Assembly: GCA_004553715.1 (NCBI GenBank)
Contig: SFKP01000033.1
Span: 1-9,565 of the forward strand
Direction: 5' to 3'
DNA: 9,565 nt
Origin: Clostridiales bacterium
GTDB lineage: Bacteria > Bacillota > Clostridia > TANB77 > CAG-508
The notes beneath the pieces are model-generated. The model was not told the origin of the DNA, did no database searches, and saw only the letters and a list, made by a program, of their open reading frames with translations. Positions 8,239 to 9,565 of this stretch are shown piece by piece. The position numbers and the translations under genes were made by a program. Each line of letters begins with the position of its first letter. Position 1 is the first letter of the stretch.

Positions 8239-8662
8239 TCAAATTGACTCTTTTTTGTATTTTTTTCCTCCTAATGCATCTATTAATGAACATGGTGGTA
8301 TCCAGTTAAACCCATTTGCCATAGCAATATCACAATCCATTATATCTTTACTAACTGCATTAGAAATTTCTATTGAATAAATAATATAGCTCAATAAGAA
8401 CTTTATACATATTTTACTTTCTTCTGTAATATCATTTATTATAGCATTAATTCCTTTTTGATAATTACCTTGTTTAAAATATTTTATTGCTTCTTCTTTA
8501 AATCTAAAATTATATTCTTTCTTTTGTCTATATTGATTTGTTTTTATATCATATACTAAGATATTATTATCTTTTTTAAATAATCCTTCTCCAACTTTTT
8601 TACCTATTTTTTGCTCATTAATTAATCCATCTATATACTTAGGTAATTTGAAACTTTCCTTT
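8239..8662 (-). pseudogene. Detached C-terminal part of the frameshifted 3-hydroxyacyl-CoA dehydrogenase
   Basis: In the frame shifted by one base, translation resumes as SFKLPKYIDGLINEQKIGKK, continues through EGLFKKDNNILVYDIKTNQY and ends with a second 3HCDH domain containing DCDIAMANGFNWIPPCSLID and ALGG before TGA at 8241-8239. The part has about 138 residues, no ribosome binding site and no plausible start of its own. Adding one A to an A-run at 8660-8662 (or 8655-8657) fuses it to the upstream reading frame, giving a protein of 397 residues, a normal length for the family. The shift must lie between 8679, after a TGA in the second frame, and 8633. I read this as a single-base deletion or a sequencing error; no slippery heptamer supports programmed frameshifting. 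Confidence 0.85.
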
Positions 8663-9431
8663 CTGTGTTTTCGGCTTTTTCATATATATTATCTACTATT
8701 GCTTTGTGAACGTCTAATCCTACAAAATCTATAGTTTCAATTGGTGGCATATTTCTTCCTGTATAACAGCCTAATATTGAATCTATATAATCTATTCCGC
8801 CTCTTTCTTGATACTTTTCTGCAAATTGTAAAGCCTCATTCATAAATTTAAATCCTATTTTATTAGCCAAAAAAGCTGGTTCATCATTTACTTCTATTAC
8901 ATCTCTTTTTAATTTATCACTAAGGTATTGTTTTATATATTCTATAAAATTTCTGTTTTCTTTATTATAAATAGATGGTATTAACTCACATAGTGTAAGA
9001 CTATATGGTGGATTAAAAAAATGCATTCCTATGAAATTCTTTTTATTTTCTTCTGAATAACAATTAGCTAATTCATTTATTGATAAACCAGATGTACCAG
9101 TTGCTATCATACTTTCCGAATTAACATATTTATCTATTAATTCATGTATTTCTTTTTTAATCTCAAAATCTTCTACTACGCTCTCAAATATTAAATCAGA
9201 CTTTTTAACACATTGTTCTAAGTCTTCATAAGTTTTTGGAATTAAATTTTCTTCTACTGATATTGCTTTTACGGATAAAGCAGCATTTTTTCTTGCTTGC
9301 TCAGCTTTTTCCAAAGTTCTTGATACCATATATACTTTTGCATCACCAAAAGATGCAAATATTCCAGATACTTCTTTTCCTAGTGTTCCATTAGCTCCTA
9401 TAACTGTTACTGTTTTGATATCCTTAAACAT
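8631..9431 (-). CDS. 3-hydroxyacyl-CoA dehydrogenase, N-terminal 266 residues; frame broken near its end
   Basis: The protein has an N-terminal NAD-binding Rossmann domain with VTVIGANGTLGKE (8-20), an ATGTSGLSINELA stretch near 110-122, the catalytic His137 in GMHFFNPP, Glu149 in CELIPS and Asn190 in PAFLANKIG. The first C-terminal 3HCDH domain follows and runs through DFVGLDVHKAIVDNIYE (235-251). Translation then hits TAG at 8633-8631 after five out-of-family residues (NYLSI), while the homologous remainder continues in another frame. Relatives of this long single-chain type have two 3HCDH domains, so this product lacks the second. The expected reaction is NAD-dependent interconversion of 3-hydroxyacyl-CoA and 3-oxoacyl-CoA. 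ATG at 9431 has AAGGAG seven bases upstream and overlaps the stop of the sugar transferase by 8 bases, tying it to the polysaccharide operon. The NAD and catalytic residues are intact, so partial activity is possible. Confidence 0.85.
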   Translation of the reverse strand: MFKDIKTVTVIGANGTLGKEVSGIFASFGDAKVYMVSRTLEKAEQARKNAALSVKAISVEENLIPKTYEDLEQCVKKSDLIFESVVEDFEIKKEIHELIDKYVNSESMIATGTSGLSINELANCYSEENKKNFIGMHFFNPPYSLTLCELIPSIYNKENRNFIEYIKQYLSDKLKRDVIEVNDEPAFLANKIGFKFMNEALQFAEKYQERGGIDYIDSILGCYTGRNMPPIETIDFVGLDVHKAIVDNIYEKAENTERKVSNYLSI

Positions 9432-9565
9432 TTATTTTCTCCTTCTTAGTTCCCTCAAATTTTTTCATTGTTGCATTTCCTTCTTGGTTTATTCCATCTT
9501 TTTTAAAAACTTTTATAAAAGTTTTTAAAATTATTTTTGTATCTTGTATAAATGTTATATTGTTT
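9424..9565 (-). CDS. Initiating sugar-phosphate transferase, C-terminal tail (partial, N-terminus beyond right edge)
   Basis: Only the last 46 residues are present, on a frame open from the right edge to TAA at 9426-9424. The segment DTKIILKTFIKVFKKDGINQ followed by EGNATMKKFEG is the characteristic end of the bacterial sugar transferase family (PglC/WcaJ/EpsL-like polyprenyl-phosphate hexose-1-phosphate transferases), in which a GI-x2-EG-x-ATM-x2-F-x-G signature closes the protein. These membrane enzymes place the first sugar phosphate on undecaprenyl phosphate. Whether this is the small PglC-like form or the large form with extra membrane segments cannot be seen. The stop codon overlaps the start of the dehydrogenase gene (ATG 9431) by 8 bases. 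This start of repeat-unit assembly fits the genes that follow. Confidence 0.85.
   Translation of the reverse strand, partial: NNITFIQDTKIILKTFIKVFKKDGINQEGNATMKKFEGTKKEKINV
9501..9530. repeat. Perfect 30-bp palindrome inside the sugar transferase tail
   Basis: The left arm TTTTAAAAACTTTTA (9501-9515) is followed directly by its exact reverse complement (9516-9530), with no spacer. It falls in codons for ILKTFIKVFKK, a segment whose Lys/Phe/Ile content is conserved in the family, so A/T-rich codon choice could create it by chance. It could form a weak hairpin about 70 bases upstream of the dehydrogenase start. No function is claimed. Confidence 0.6.

Noticed and set aside
8239..8640. Independent small gene for the C-terminal dehydrogenase domain
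   Set aside because: No ribosome binding site or start codon near its beginning; the first in-frame ATG is at 8340, deep inside the domain.
8631..8684. Programmed -1 ribosomal frameshift joining the two dehydrogenase parts
   Set aside because: The overlap region has no X-XXY-YYZ slippery heptamer in the right frame, and no strong downstream hairpin is evident; a simple one-base deletion explains the data.
1..9565. Mycoplasma-like code with TGA as Trp
   Set aside because: TGG codons encode conserved tryptophans (for example in GFNWIPP near 8304) and TGA falls at the natural end of the dehydrogenase, so the standard code applies.

Overview
The window is very A+T rich (roughly a quarter G+C by eye). 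It uses strong AGGAGG-type ribosome binding sites, several TTG start codons, many AGA/ATA/AAA codons and the standard genetic code (TGG for Trp, TGA as a stop). With an EpsG-family polymerase and a pyruvyl transferase/ferredoxin pair, this points to a low-GC Firmicute, most likely an anaerobic clostridial relative. The species cannot be read from the sequence. No rRNA, tRNA, mobile element, CRISPR array or clear terminator was found.

Every gene lies on the minus strand, so transcription runs from right to left. The genes are packed with 0-41 bp gaps or short overlaps, like one operon that continues beyond both edges. In transcription order: the C-terminal tail of an initiating sugar-phosphate transferase (right edge to 9424); a 3-hydroxyacyl-CoA dehydrogenase broken by a single-base frameshift (9431-8239, break near 8655-8662); an SCP-x-type thiolase (8197-6938); a PglD/NeuD-type sugar acyltransferase (6935-6300); a GT4 glycosyltransferase (6298-5171); an EpsG-type membrane polymerase (5161-4055); a GT2 glycosyltransferase (4041-3076); a polysaccharide pyruvyl transferase family protein (3056-1929); a Wzx-type flippase (1927-401); and the N-terminal third of a two-[4Fe-4S] ferredoxin / F420-hydrogenase-beta-like protein (386 to the left edge).

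This is the core of a Wzx/Wzy-type surface polysaccharide locus. The first transferase loads a sugar phosphate on a lipid carrier, the GT4 and GT2 enzymes extend it, the flippase exports the unit and the EpsG-like protein polymerises it. The unusual part is two acyl-CoA enzymes, thiolase and 3-hydroxyacyl-CoA dehydrogenase, placed between the initiating transferase and the sugar acyltransferase. My inference is a built-in route acetyl-CoA -> acetoacetyl-CoA -> 3-hydroxybutyryl-CoA that feeds an acyltransferase decorating an amino sugar. The frameshift suggests the reduction step may be lost in this strain, unless it is a sequencing error.

Three genes (flippase, pyruvyl transferase, GT4) start at TTG just behind strong ribosome binding sites, and for two of them the longest open frame would give a wrong upstream start. 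There is no gene-free stretch longer than about 50 bp.
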